This document shows, piece by piece, positions 9,065 through 20,598 of a stretch of DNA of 64,000 nucleotides (its first letter is position 1; every line of letters starts with the position of its first letter). The notes beneath the pieces were generated by a model. The model was not told the origin of the DNA and made no database searches. It saw nothing but the letters and a program-made list of their open reading frames with translations. This DNA is from Actinomycetota bacterium (lineage in GTDB: Bacteria; Actinomycetota; Actinomycetes; Nanopelagicales; Nanopelagicaceae). The position numbers were made by a program, and so were the translations under genes. The DNA is taken from assembly GCA_026392935.1 (NCBI GenBank), contig JAPLBE010000011.1, forward strand, positions 1 to 64,000. The letters are read 5' to 3'.

Positions 9065-11230
9065 ATGACTAGCCTCGACTCTAAACTTGTTGGAGTTTTA
9101 GGCGATCGTACGACCAAGGTTTTAAAGGATCTATTTGGCTATCACACTGTTGGTGATTTACTCCATCACTATCCACGGCGCTACTTGGTTCGCGGCGAAC
9201 TCTCGAATATTTCCGAATTAAACGAAGGTGATGAAGTAACAATTCTCGCCGAAATTTTTAGTGCAAATAGCAGGCGACTTCAGGGAAGAAAAGGAAACAT
9301 CCTAGAAGTAATCGTTACAGACGGAACTGCAAAGTTATCGCTCACTTTCTTTAATCAGGCTTGGCGCGAGAAAGACCTTAAGGTTGGAAAACAGGGATTG
9401 TTTGCAGGCAAAGTGGGAGTCTTCAATAGCAAGAGGCAGCTTTCGCATCCTGATTATGAATTGATTGCCGATGGCAATGATGTAGATGCAGCGGTAGAAG
9501 GATTTGCCGGCAAATACCTACCGATGTACCCAGCAAGTTCTAAGTTACCTTCCTGGAAAATTTCTCAATGTATAGAGCTAGTGATTGGCTCATTGGATGA
9601 AGTTCCAGATTTTCTCCCCGAACACATTCGAGAAAAATATGGCTATCCGACACTTCATCAAGCACTAGCTCAACTTCATAATCCTGTTGATTTGGACTCT
9701 GCGGAAAAGGCGAGACAACGACTTACCTTTGACGAAGCGTTCTTGCTGCAGCTCCTCTTACTCACTCGGCGAAAAGAGCTAAAGGGACTTGATGCGGTTG
9801 CACGACCTGTTAAATCAAGCGGCTTGCTTGCAGAATTTGATAAATCTCTTCCATTCGAACTGACAGCAGGGCAGAGAGATGTTTCGGCAGAAATCGAAGA
9901 GGATATGGCGCAACCTCATCCCATGAATAGATTGCTGCAAGGCGAAGTCGGATCTGGTAAAACTATCGTTGCGCTGCGCGCGATGCTTACTGTTGTAGAT
10001 AATGGTGGCCAAGCGGCGCTCCTGGCTCCGACAGAAGTTCTCGCTGCACAACATTTGCGAACAATTGAAAAGCTACTTGGTTCACTTTCAGATGGCGGAA
10101 TGCTGGGCGGATCAGATCAAGCTACGCAGGTAACACTGATTACGGGATCTCAGAGCGCGACAGCACGAAAAGAAGCTCTAGCACTTGCAGCTTCTGGCGC
10201 TGCTGGAATTGTGATTGGTACTCATGCATTACTTGGTGAAAGTGTTGACTTTAAAGATTTGGGACTCATAGTTGTAGATGAGCAACATAGATTTGGTGTC
10301 GAACAACGAGATGCGTTAAAGAGTAAAGCTGTCACTCCGCCTCATTTACTTGTCATGACTGCAACGCCAATTCCGCGCACAGTTGCAATGACAGTCTTTG
10401 GAGATCTCGATGTATCAACGCTGCGAGAACTCCCGCTAGGAAGACAACCAATTACAACGCATGTAATTCCGGTGTTAGAAAAACCTGGCTACCTTGAACG
10501 AGCATGGGAACGCATTAGGGAGGAAGTCGAACAAGGTCATCAGGCATATGTAGTCGCTCCTCGAATCGCTGCAGGAACATCTGAAGATGCTGATATTGAT
10601 TTCCTTATGGGTGAGAGCTCGTCAACACTTGCTTCAGTGGAAGAACTTGGTCCCGAGCTGCAATCAGGTGCTCTTAAAGGGTTACGTGTTGCTCCATTGC
10701 ACGGAAAGCAGAGCGCTGATGTCAAAGAAGCAACTATGAAGGCTTTTGCTAATAAAGAGTTAGATGTTCTGATTTCAACGACTGTTATCGAAGTTGGCGT
10801 CGATGTTCCTAACGCAACAGTCATGGTCATTATGGATGCAGATAGGTTTGGCGTTTCTCAATTACACCAGCTGCGTGGACGTGTTGGGCGAGGCACTTCA
10901 CCAGGATTATGTCTTTTAGTGAGTTCGGCAATCGTAGATACTCCGGCACGCGAACGCCTTGAGGCTGTTTCACAAACAGTGGATGGATTTGAGCTTTCTA
11001 GAATTGACCTTGAGCAACGCCGAGAGGGCGATGTGCTGGGTGCATCTCAATCTGGTTCCCGTTCACATTTGAGATTGCTTCGTGTATTGCGTGATGAATC
11101 AATGATTGAGCAAGCGCGAGAGGATGCATCGGCTATCCTTGAAGAAGGAGTTCACAAGTATGCACTTCTGCAATCTGAGTTAGCGCAGATTCAGGCAGAT
11201 GCGGCAGCAGATTTTATTGATAAGTCATAA
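9065..11230 (+). CDS. recG: ATP-dependent DNA helicase RecG
   Basis: OB domain, RLLQGEVGSGKTIVA, DEQHRFGVEQR, TATPIPRT, GRVGRG. Confidence 0.97.
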   Translation: MTSLDSKLVGVLGDRTTKVLKDLFGYHTVGDLLHHYPRRYLVRGELSNISELNEGDEVTILAEIFSANSRRLQGRKGNILEVIVTDGTAKLSLTFFNQAWREKDLKVGKQGLFAGKVGVFNSKRQLSHPDYELIADGNDVDAAVEGFAGKYLPMYPASSKLPSWKISQCIELVIGSLDEVPDFLPEHIREKYGYPTLHQALAQLHNPVDLDSAEKARQRLTFDEAFLLQLLLLTRRKELKGLDAVARPVKSSGLLAEFDKSLPFELTAGQRDVSAEIEEDMAQPHPMNRLLQGEVGSGKTIVALRAMLTVVDNGGQAALLAPTEVLAAQHLRTIEKLLGSLSDGGMLGGSDQATQVTLITGSQSATARKEALALAASGAAGIVIGTHALLGESVDFKDLGLIVVDEQHRFGVEQRDALKSKAVTPPHLLVMTATPIPRTVAMTVFGDLDVSTLRELPLGRQPITTHVIPVLEKPGYLERAWERIREEVEQGHQAYVVAPRIAAGTSEDADIDFLMGESSSTLASVEELGPELQSGALKGLRVAPLHGKQSADVKEATMKAFANKELDVLISTTVIEVGVDVPNATVMVIMDADRFGVSQLHQLRGRVGRGTSPGLCLLVSSAIVDTPARERLEAVSQTVDGFELSRIDLEQRREGDVLGASQSGSRSHLRLLRVLRDESMIEQAREDASAILEEGVHKYALLQSELAQIQADAAADFIDKS

Positions 11231-11244
11231 CAGGAGTTACGGCA

Positions 11245-11832
11245 ATGAGAATTATCGCTGGTCGCGCAAAAGGTCGCTCTATCGATGCAGTAGCAAGTGC
11301 AACTCGTCCGACTTCAGATCGTGCACGCGAAGCTCTCTTTTCAACGCTCGCATCTGAATTCGGAGAACTTGATGGGCTGCACGTATTGGATTTATACGCA
11401 GGCACGGGCGCAATCGCACTAGAGGCACTTTCAAGAGGCGCAGCGGTTGTACATGCAGTGGAGAACAATGAACCCGCAGCACGCTCTATTGAAACAAACT
11501 ATGAAAAGTTAAAGACTGCACAGTGCCCTGGAAATTTCCATTTATATGCCATGTCAGTCCATAGATTTTTGCAAGATAAAGCCCAGATGCAATATCACTT
11601 TGTTTATATTGATCCGCCATACGATGTTGAAAATATTGATATTTTGGAGAACTTGATTCAACTCGTGAATGGAGGATTTCTGCATCCTCAAGCGCTTGTA
11701 GCTATCGAGCGAAATAGCAGAGTGAAAGAAATTTCGTGGCCAGATGGGCTAGAGCAATTGCGTGAAAAAAACTACGGGCAAGCAACAATTTTCTATGGAT
11801 ATCCCACGCTTAGCGATGTGGAAAATGGATAA
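11245..11832 (+). CDS. rsmD: 16S rRNA (guanine(966)-N(2))-methyltransferase
   Basis: MRIIAGRAKGRSI...PTSDRAREALFSTL...VLDLYAGTGAIALEALSRGA...DPPYD. Confidence 0.95.
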   Translation: MRIIAGRAKGRSIDAVASATRPTSDRAREALFSTLASEFGELDGLHVLDLYAGTGAIALEALSRGAAVVHAVENNEPAARSIETNYEKLKTAQCPGNFHLYAMSVHRFLQDKAQMQYHFVYIDPPYDVENIDILENLIQLVNGGFLHPQALVAIERNSRVKEISWPDGLEQLREKNYGQATIFYGYPTLSDVENG

Positions 11833-11861
11833 CAAATCGATTCATTGCTAGCGTTTGCTCC

Positions 11862-12344
11862 ATGAAACGCGCTGTGTGCCCTGGATCCTTTGATCCAATC
11901 ACTTTCGGCCACCTAGACATCATTGAACGTGCCAGCAGCCAGTTCGATGAAGTAATTGTCGCTGTTTTCGTCAATCGTAAGAAGTCTGGATTGTTTACTA
12001 TCCAAGAGCGCATGGACATGATCCAGGAAAACGTCAAGAAGTTTAAGAATGTTCGAGTTGACTCAGGCGATGGACTGCTCGTTGAATATTGCAAGAAAAA
12101 TTCTGTGCAAGCAATTGTCAAAGGACTCCGAGCAGTTACAGACTTCGACTATGAGTTACAGATGGCTCAGGTTCACATTCAGGCATCGGGTGTTGAAACT
12201 ATGTTTATGGCTACATCTCCAACACACTCATTTTTATCGTCATCGATTGTTAAAGAACTCGCCCACTTTGGTGGCGATGTTTCATCTATGGTTCCACCGA
12301 ATGTTAATAAGGCTCTACAAGCACGAGTAGGAGTATCAGAATGA
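11862..12344 (+). CDS. coaD: Pantetheine-phosphate adenylyltransferase
   Basis: MKRAVCPGSFDPITFGHLDIIERA...SSIVKELAHFGGDVSSMVP. Confidence 0.98.
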   Translation: MKRAVCPGSFDPITFGHLDIIERASSQFDEVIVAVFVNRKKSGLFTIQERMDMIQENVKKFKNVRVDSGDGLLVEYCKKNSVQAIVKGLRAVTDFDYELQMAQVHIQASGVETMFMATSPTHSFLSSSIVKELAHFGGDVSSMVPPNVNKALQARVGVSE

Positions 12345-12829
12345 CAATGGATTCAATTGAGAAATTAAATACCGCTATCACTGTTGTAGAAGAGGCACGC
12401 GGGGTTCCACTGTCAGCATCATGTGTTGTCCACCGTGGTGAAATGTTAGAAATCCTTGAAGGTGCTCGCGAGAATTTACCTGCCGATCTTTTCGAGGCCG
12501 AGACACTTCTTGCAGAAAAAAAGAGAATCATCGAAGAGGGTCGAAATAGTGCTGAAGCCATGATCGCAACAGCTCGCGAAGATGTGGCGCGCATGATCGA
12601 ACAAACATCTATCGTTCAGGCTGCACGTGATGAAGCTCAGCGAATTCTGGATGAAGCCCGCGATGTGGCTGAAGATGAGCGCCGTGAAGTTGAGGCTTAT
12701 ATCGATGGCCGACTTGCAACACTCGAAGTGATTCTCAATAAAACGATGGATGCAGTGGCACGCGGTCGCGAACGCCTTGAAGGCGCTGACGATAAAGATG
12801 TCTTGTCACAGCTCAATTCAGATCGCTAG
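12341..12829 (+). CDS. DivIVA-like coiled-coil protein, probable SepIVA homologue
   Basis: Coiled-coil/AE-rich sequence; position between coaD and the DUF177/YceD gene matches mycobacterial sepIVA. Confidence 0.65.
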   Translation: MTMDSIEKLNTAITVVEEARGVPLSASCVVHRGEMLEILEGARENLPADLFEAETLLAEKKRIIEEGRNSAEAMIATAREDVARMIEQTSIVQAARDEAQRILDEARDVAEDERREVEAYIDGRLATLEVILNKTMDAVARGRERLEGADDKDVLSQLNSDR

Positions 12830-12834
12830 AGCAC

Positions 12835-13413
12835 ATGACTAAGAGTTCAAACCCGTTTCTTCTTAACACTCACGAACTACCTCGTCGCGCAGGGGAGATG
12901 AAGGAATATCAACTAGATATCCAGGCCAACGCACGCGTAGGTGTTCCGCTTATTGCCGTGCCTGAAGGTGATCTCATTGAGGTCGATGCGCGATTGGAAT
13001 CTGTTACCCAAGGAGTTCTCGTCAGTGCTGAGATTTATGCAATTGCTCATGGCGAATGCATTCGTTGCTTAGATCCTGTAGAGGTTGTCATCGATCGCAA
13101 GATTCAAGAGCTTTATCGTTACGAGCCAACCAATGAAAAAGGTCGCAAGAAACGTCGCGAGGATGAAGATATTGATTTGGATGGAGACGATGAACTTCAG
13201 ATGGAGGGAGACCTTCTCAATCTCGAGCTACCAATCATTGATGCAATTATCTTGACCCTTCCTGTAAATCCGCTCTGCTCCGAGGAGTGCCTCGGCCTCT
13301 GCCCTGAATGCGGGGAGAAGTGGGTGAGCCTTCCGCAAGACCATGCCCATCAGGTGGTTGATGCCAGATGGTCAGCCCTTGGCAGCGTGGATTTTGGCAA
13401 TTCTGAGAAATAG
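12835..13413 (+). CDS. YceD family (DUF177) protein
   Basis: Metal-binding C-terminus CSEECLGLCPECGEKW; directly upstream of rpmF. Confidence 0.9.
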   Translation: MTKSSNPFLLNTHELPRRAGEMKEYQLDIQANARVGVPLIAVPEGDLIEVDARLESVTQGVLVSAEIYAIAHGECIRCLDPVEVVIDRKIQELYRYEPTNEKGRKKRREDEDIDLDGDDELQMEGDLLNLELPIIDAIILTLPVNPLCSEECLGLCPECGEKWVSLPQDHAHQVVDARWSALGSVDFGNSEK

Positions 13414-13490
13414 GCGATACTTAGCGCCATCGCAGCAGCAAATTGATATTTGTAGCTCCAACGCAGCCTAAAAGATTAAGGACGATTACC

Positions 13491-13664
13491 GTGCCAGTAC
13501 CAAAGCGAAAGATGTCTCGTTCGAAGACACGTTCACGTCGCAGCATGTGGAAAACAACTGCAGCAGCTCTCTCAACATGCCCACAGTGCCAGCAGCCAAA
13601 GCTGAACCACGTTGCATGCCCAACATGCGGTACATATAACCGCCGTCAGGTTCTAGAGGTCTGA
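13491..13664 (+). CDS. rpmF: 50S ribosomal protein L32 (GTG start)
   Basis: [57 protein letters not shown]; start moved inward from 13443. Confidence 0.95.
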   Translation: MPVPKRKMSRSKTRSRRSMWKTTAAALSTCPQCQQPKLNHVACPTCGTYNRRQVLEV

Positions 13665-13665
13665 T

Positions 13666-14346
13666 CTGTATTCAAAACTTCTTGAGCAATTAGGAGTTCA
13701 ACTTTCTCCCCACGTGCTTGAGTTAGCTTTTACCCATCGCTCGTTTGCATACGAGACTGGAATTACAACAACAAACGAACGTCTTGAATTTCTAGGCGAT
13801 TCGGTTCTCGGGCTCATCGTCACCGAAGAGTTATATCTGAAGTATCCAGATCTCGATGAAAGCCGTTTATCTCCGCTGCGTTCTGGCATCGTAAATATGA
13901 GAGCGCTCGCAGATATTGCGCGTACTTTAGAACTTGGAAAATATATTCGTCTTGGAAAAGGTGAAGAGGTAACCAATGGCCGAGATAAGAATTCACTCTT
14001 GGCGGATGCTCTAGAAGCCCTCATTGGCGCTATTTATCTCGAATGTGGTTTTGAAAAATCAACTCATGTGGTTCGTGGATTAATCAAAGAAACTCTCTCA
14101 AGTGCAATGGCTAAAGGCGCTGGCCTTGATGGAAAAACAGCGCTTCAAGAATTATTGGCAGCTGCAGGAAAAGGTTCTCCTGAATATCAGGTAACAGAAA
14201 CTGGGCCAGATCACGATAAGAGTTTTACAGCAGTGGCAATGGTTTCAGGAGAGGCGCTTGCAGAAGGAACAGGAAAAAGTAAGCGAGAAGCTGAACAATC
14301 CGCTGCGAGAAGTGCACTCGAAAAACTTTCCAGCACTGCTTCTTAA
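13666..14346 (+). CDS. rnc: Ribonuclease III; likely CTG start at 13666 (ORF track begins at internal GTG 13714)
   Basis: LYSKLLEQLGVQLSPHVLELAFTHRSFAYETGITTTNERLEFLGDSVLGLIV...; RNase III N-terminal homology extends upstream of GTG 13714; AGAGG at 13655-13659. Confidence 0.88.
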   Translation: MYSKLLEQLGVQLSPHVLELAFTHRSFAYETGITTTNERLEFLGDSVLGLIVTEELYLKYPDLDESRLSPLRSGIVNMRALADIARTLELGKYIRLGKGEEVTNGRDKNSLLADALEALIGAIYLECGFEKSTHVVRGLIKETLSSAMAKGAGLDGKTALQELLAAAGKGSPEYQVTETGPDHDKSFTAVAMVSGEALAEGTGKSKREAEQSAARSALEKLSSTAS

Positions 14347-14413
14347 ACCCTCAAGTTGAACTTGAACTGAGTCGCTTTTATACCAATGGCGCACACAACG
14401 GTAGGTTTACCGC

Positions 14414-17400
14414 GTGTATTTGAAGAGTCTGACCCTCAAAGGATTTAAATCCTTTGCATCCTCCACGACCCTTCGCCTCGAACCTGGAATCACCTGCGTG
14501 GTCGGTCCTAACGGTTCGGGAAAATCAAACGTGGTCGATGCGCTCACCTGGGTAATGGGTGAACAAGGTGCAAAGTCTTTACGTGGCGGCAAGATGGAAG
14601 ATGTCATCTTCGCCGGAACTTCGGGTCGCGCACCACTTGGTCGTGCAGAAGTTGCAGTCACAATTGATAACAGCGATGGTGCGCTTCCTATTGATTACAC
14701 CGAAGTAACTATTTCTCGTATTCTTTTTCGTAACGGCCAAAGTGAGTATCAGATCAACGGTGAAGCATCCCGTTTGCTAGATATTCAAGAGCTACTGAGC
14801 GACTCAGGTATCGGTCGAGAAATGCACGTCATTGTTGGTCAGGGTCAGCTTGATGCAATTCTTATGGCAACACCTGAAGAACGTCGTGGATTTATTGAAG
14901 AAGCAGCGGGAGTTCTTAAGCACCGCAAGCGCAAAGAGAAAGCAATTCGCAAACTAGATTCAATGCAAGCAAATCTGGCACGCGTTAATGACCTCACGGT
15001 TGAACTTCGCCGCCAACTTCGCCCACTGGGTAAGCAGGCCGAAGTTGCCAAGAAAGCCGCCACGATTCAAGCAGATCTTCGCGATGCAAAGTTGCGGTTG
15101 CTTGCAGATGATTACATCTCATTGTCAAAGACTCTCGATGCTGAAGTAGCAGATGAAAACGCACTCCGTGAACGCCGTGCACTTGTTGAAGCAGAACTAG
15201 ACAAAGTCCGTCGCCGCGAAGAAGAACTCGATGCAACATCGGCTTTAGAAAGTCCATTGCTTATCAAAGCCCAGGAAAATTTCTATTCACTTAATTCACT
15301 TCGTGAGAAATTCCGCGGTACGCAATCTCTGGCTCAAGAGCGTTCACGCTTTTTGGCAGAAGAAGCTGAGGAAGCTCGAAGCGCCGGAAGAGATCCTGAA
15401 GCTCTCGATCAAGAGGCGATTGCTCTTCGTGCGCAAGAAGCACAACTTCGTTCTGATGTTCACACCGCGCAAGCTGCACTCGCTGCTGCTACCGCTGCGC
15501 TAGCAACTGCTGAAGCGTCATTGAAAGCTGAAGAGGACACAATTGCAGCCGCAATGCGAGCAATTGCAGATCAACGAGAAGGAACCGCACGCCAAGAAGG
15601 TCACATTAAATCTCTTGCTGCTCGCTTAGAAGCCATTAAAGAGGAAATTAGTCGTCTTGAAGCCGCACGAGCAGAAGCACAATCCCGCGTTGATAGCGCA
15701 CGGAGTGATTACGCAAAGTATGAAATGGAAATTGGTAATGCTGGAGCTGGAGAAGAAGGATTAGATTCTCAATTCGAAACTGCAAAGACAACTCTTGAGA
15801 GTGCGAAAAAAGTACATGCCGAACTCGTGGATGCGGAGCGCGCTGCAGACCGAGAGAGAAATTCAACGGAATCTAAGCTCGAGGCAATTCGATTGACATC
15901 AGGTTCACGTGATGGTGCCGCTGCACTGATTCGTGATTCTCGTGGAGTTCAAATTTTGGGAAGTATTGCATCGTTAATCCAGATTGATAATGGATGGGAA
16001 GCCGCAACAGCTGCAGCACTTGGTTCACTTGCTGATGCTGTAGTCGTAAAGGACTTATCTTCTGCTGTGAGTGCGTTAACCACTCTGCGAAGTGAGAATC
16101 TTGGACAGGCAGATGTTCTGGTTTATGAACCAAGTATGCAAACAGCATCTAGTGCACCAAGTGGACTGCCAACGTTGCTTAACCACGTTCGATCAACTCA
16201 AATTTCTGAACTTCTAGCATCGTTACTTTCATCAACTGTTGTTGCAGAAAATGCTCGCGAAGCCGAAGCAATTCTTCGCCAACATCGTGGAGTTACGGTA
16301 GTAACTCGTGATGGAGATGTCTTAACATCTCATCGAGCTCGTGGTGGTTCTGCCTCGTCGACATCACTGATTGAGATTAAGGCTCTTGTAGATGAGCTTT
16401 CCAAGAAACTTGAGGACCTGAATCACAAGTGCGATCGCCTCAAGTTTGAAATCGCCTCCGCTGCGACAGATGTTGATGGTAAACAATCAGCGTTCGATGC
16501 AGCTCTAGCTAAGCTCAATGAATCGGATGCTCGAATTGCTGCACTCACTGAACAACTTGCCGTCTCTGGTCAGAATGCTAAGTCTGCAACCGCAGAAGTC
16601 GAACGACTCACAATTGCCATTAATGAAGCAACGGCTGCTAAATCTCGTGATGAGAATGAACTTTTCATTGCGAGCAATCAGATGCAGTATCACGGAGAAA
16701 TTGCTGAACCCGATCACTCACGCGCTGAGAATTTTCGCAATAGCGTTTCGCAAGCCCGCACTGCAGAGGTAGAAGCTCGGCTTGCGGTGCGTACATCCGA
16801 AGAACGAGTTGCATCAGTTGCGGCACGAGCACTTGCACTTGAAGAATCTGCCAAAGCAGAACGTGATGCATCTGAACGGGCCGTTTCTCGACGTGGAGCA
16901 CGTGCGCGTGGAGCGATTATTTCGCAAGCCATCGCCGAAGCGGCATACGAAGTACTTATCAATATTGAACGTTCGATTGCAAAGGCACAGACAGAACGAT
17001 CTCGTCTAGAGAGTAATCGTACAGACCGTGAAGGTGAAACTCTCACCGTACGTGCACGTAATCGCGAACTCACGGCAGAGTTAGATCAACTCACATCGAG
17101 CGTTCACCGAGATGAAATCGCTCGCGCGGAACAGAGAATGCGCGTCGAGGCACTGCAAACAAAAGCCGTTGAAGAACTGGGTATAGATATTCCAACACTG
17201 ATTGGAGAATACGGTCCAGATAAAGATGTTCCTACATTTATTGAAACAGAATCTGGGGAGATCGTTGCAACCGAACTTATTCCATATCGTAGAGATCAGC
17301 AAGAGAAGCGACTTGCTGCAACTGAAAGGTCACTCACTCTTCTTGGAAAAATTAACCCACTTGCACTCGAGGAGTACAACGCTCTCGAAGAGCGTCTGAA

Positions 17401-17950
17401 GTTCCTGGCTGAACAACTAGAAGATTTGAAGAATACTAAGAAGGATTTATTGGACATTATCAAGGAAGTTGATGACCGAGTACAGCAAATCTTTATGGAA
17501 GCATTCGAGGAAGTAGCAGAACATTTCAAAGATATTTTTGCTCGTTTATTCCCAGGTGGAGATGGAAAGCTCTTCCTTTCTAATCCAGATGATTTGTTAA
17601 ATACTGGTGTTGATGTCGAAGCTCGCCCTCCAGGAAAGCGAGTGAAGCGACTTTCACTTCTCTCTGGCGGAGAAAAATCACTTACAGCCGTTGCAATGTT
17701 GGTCGCAATCTTTAAATCACGTCCAAGCCCGTTCTATGTGCTTGATGAAGTTGAAGCGGCACTTGATGATGTGAACCTTGGCCGACTCTTGACCATCTTT
17801 GAAGAGTTACGTGAGAGCTCACAGCTGATCATTATTACTCACCAGAAGCGAACCATGGAAATTGCTGATGCCTTGTATGGTGTCACTATGCGCGGTGATG
17901 GCGTAACAGAAGTTATTTCTCAGCGCTTACGTGAATCTGAAACCGCTTAG
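14414..17950 (+). CDS. smc: Chromosome segregation protein SMC
   Basis: MYLKSLTLKGFKSFASSTTLRLEPGITCVVGPNGSGKSNVVDALTWVMGEQ...LSGGEKSLTAVAMLVAIF...YVLDEVEAALDDVN. Confidence 0.98.
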   Translation: MYLKSLTLKGFKSFASSTTLRLEPGITCVVGPNGSGKSNVVDALTWVMGEQGAKSLRGGKMEDVIFAGTSGRAPLGRAEVAVTIDNSDGALPIDYTEVTISRILFRNGQSEYQINGEASRLLDIQELLSDSGIGREMHVIVGQGQLDAILMATPEERRGFIEEAAGVLKHRKRKEKAIRKLDSMQANLARVNDLTVELRRQLRPLGKQAEVAKKAATIQADLRDAKLRLLADDYISLSKTLDAEVADENALRERRALVEAELDKVRRREEELDATSALESPLLIKAQENFYSLNSLREKFRGTQSLAQERSRFLAEEAEEARSAGRDPEALDQEAIALRAQEAQLRSDVHTAQAALAAATAALATAEASLKAEEDTIAAAMRAIADQREGTARQEGHIKSLAARLEAIKEEISRLEAARAEAQSRVDSARSDYAKYEMEIGNAGAGEEGLDSQFETAKTTLESAKKVHAELVDAERAADRERNSTESKLEAIRLTSGSRDGAAALIRDSRGVQILGSIASLIQIDNGWEAATAAALGSLADAVVVKDLSSAVSALTTLRSENLGQADVLVYEPSMQTASSAPSGLPTLLNHVRSTQISELLASLLSSTVVAENAREAEAILRQHRGVTVVTRDGDVLTSHRARGGSASSTSLIEIKALVDELSKKLEDLNHKCDRLKFEIASAATDVDGKQSAFDAALAKLNESDARIAALTEQLAVSGQNAKSATAEVERLTIAINEATAAKSRDENELFIASNQMQYHGEIAEPDHSRAENFRNSVSQARTAEVEARLAVRTSEERVASVAARALALEESAKAERDASERAVSRRGARARGAIISQAIAEAAYEVLINIERSIAKAQTERSRLESNRTDREGETLTVRARNRELTAELDQLTSSVHRDEIARAEQRMRVEALQTKAVEELGIDIPTLIGEYGPDKDVPTFIETESGEIVATELIPYRRDQQEKRLAATERSLTLLGKINPLALEEYNALEERLKFLAEQLEDLKNTKKDLLDIIKEVDDRVQQIFMEAFEEVAEHFKDIFARLFPGGDGKLFLSNPDDLLNTGVDVEARPPGKRVKRLSLLSGGEKSLTAVAMLVAIFKSRPSPFYVLDEVEAALDDVNLGRLLTIFEELRESSQLIIITHQKRTMEIADALYGVTMRGDGVTEVISQRLRESETA

Positions 17951-17963
17951 CGTCTAGGCTCTT

Positions 17964-18806
17964 TTGACTATGGGTCTCTTTAATCGACTAATTGCAAAGG
18001 TCCGTGGATCTTCTACAGCCTCTGCAGTTGAGTGGTCTGAAATTCAAAGCGAGCTTTTGGCATCTGATCTCGGACCAAGTTTGGTGAGTACTCTGCTTGA
18101 TGAGGCGAAGAAACTTCCAGGGGATGATGTTGAAACTGCGATGAAAGAGATCCTTCGATCTAAGTTATCTGATAAAGAACGAACATTGAGTACTGGAGTA
18201 TCTCCACAAATAGTTCTTGTTGTGGGCGTTAATGGAACTGGAAAAACAACATCGGTAGCGAAGTTAGCAACACATTTACATTTGGAGAAGAAGAGCGTTC
18301 TCTTAGGGGCGGCAGATACATTTAGAGCAGCAGCGGTAGATCAACTCACAACGTGGGGGAATCGAATCGGCATAGAGACCATCACTGGAAAAGATGGAGC
18401 AGAACCTGCCTCCGTTGCCTTTGATAGCGCCAAGCGAGCCCTAGAAGAGAAGTTCGAATACCTAATCATTGACACTGCTGGTCGTTTGCACAATAAAAAT
18501 GATTTAATGGCAGAACTTGGAAAGATAAAACGAGTTGTTGAGAAAGTTGCTCCGGTTTCAGAAGTATTACTTGTTATTGATGCGACAACTGGACAGAACG
18601 GAATGGCGCAAGCGCATATCTTTAGTCAAGCCGTCGAAGTTACTGGGCTTATAGTCACCAAACTCGATGGCAGCGCCCGTGGCGGAATAGCCCTGGCTAT
18701 TGAGAACTCGCTGGGGATTCCAATCAAATTTGTGGGAACCGGCGAGGCAGCGCAGGATTTCTCTGCCTTTGAGCCCGAGAAATACCTGGATGGCCTTCTC
18801 GCGTAA
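17964..18806 (+). CDS. ftsY: Signal recognition particle receptor FtsY (short form, NG domain only)
   Basis: VVGVNGTGKTTSVAKLA...DTFRAAAVDQL...DTAGRLHNKNDLMAELGKI...TKLDGSARGG. Confidence 0.95.
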   Translation: MTMGLFNRLIAKVRGSSTASAVEWSEIQSELLASDLGPSLVSTLLDEAKKLPGDDVETAMKEILRSKLSDKERTLSTGVSPQIVLVVGVNGTGKTTSVAKLATHLHLEKKSVLLGAADTFRAAAVDQLTTWGNRIGIETITGKDGAEPASVAFDSAKRALEEKFEYLIIDTAGRLHNKNDLMAELGKIKRVVEKVAPVSEVLLVIDATTGQNGMAQAHIFSQAVEVTGLIVTKLDGSARGGIALAIENSLGIPIKFVGTGEAAQDFSAFEPEKYLDGLLA

Positions 18807-18849
18807 CGCACTTGTAACAATCCAAGCCCTTTTGTGACGCTTTCTTAAC
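18803..18849 (+). promoter_or_regulatory. Candidate GlnR/MtrA-like box cluster upstream of amtB-glnK-glnD
   Basis: GTAAC-n6-GTAAC (18803-18818) and GTGAC-n6-TTAAC (18834-18849). Confidence 0.35.
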
Positions 18850-18934
18850 CTGCAAATCCACTGGCTGTAACTCACCCAAGGCATCTTTGCGCCATCTCAA
18901 CGACGAGTATCTCTATCTCTCGAATGGACTCGAA

Positions 18935-20574
<1,640 letters not shown>

Positions 20575-20598
20575 CCACTCCAAACTAAGATACGCGTC

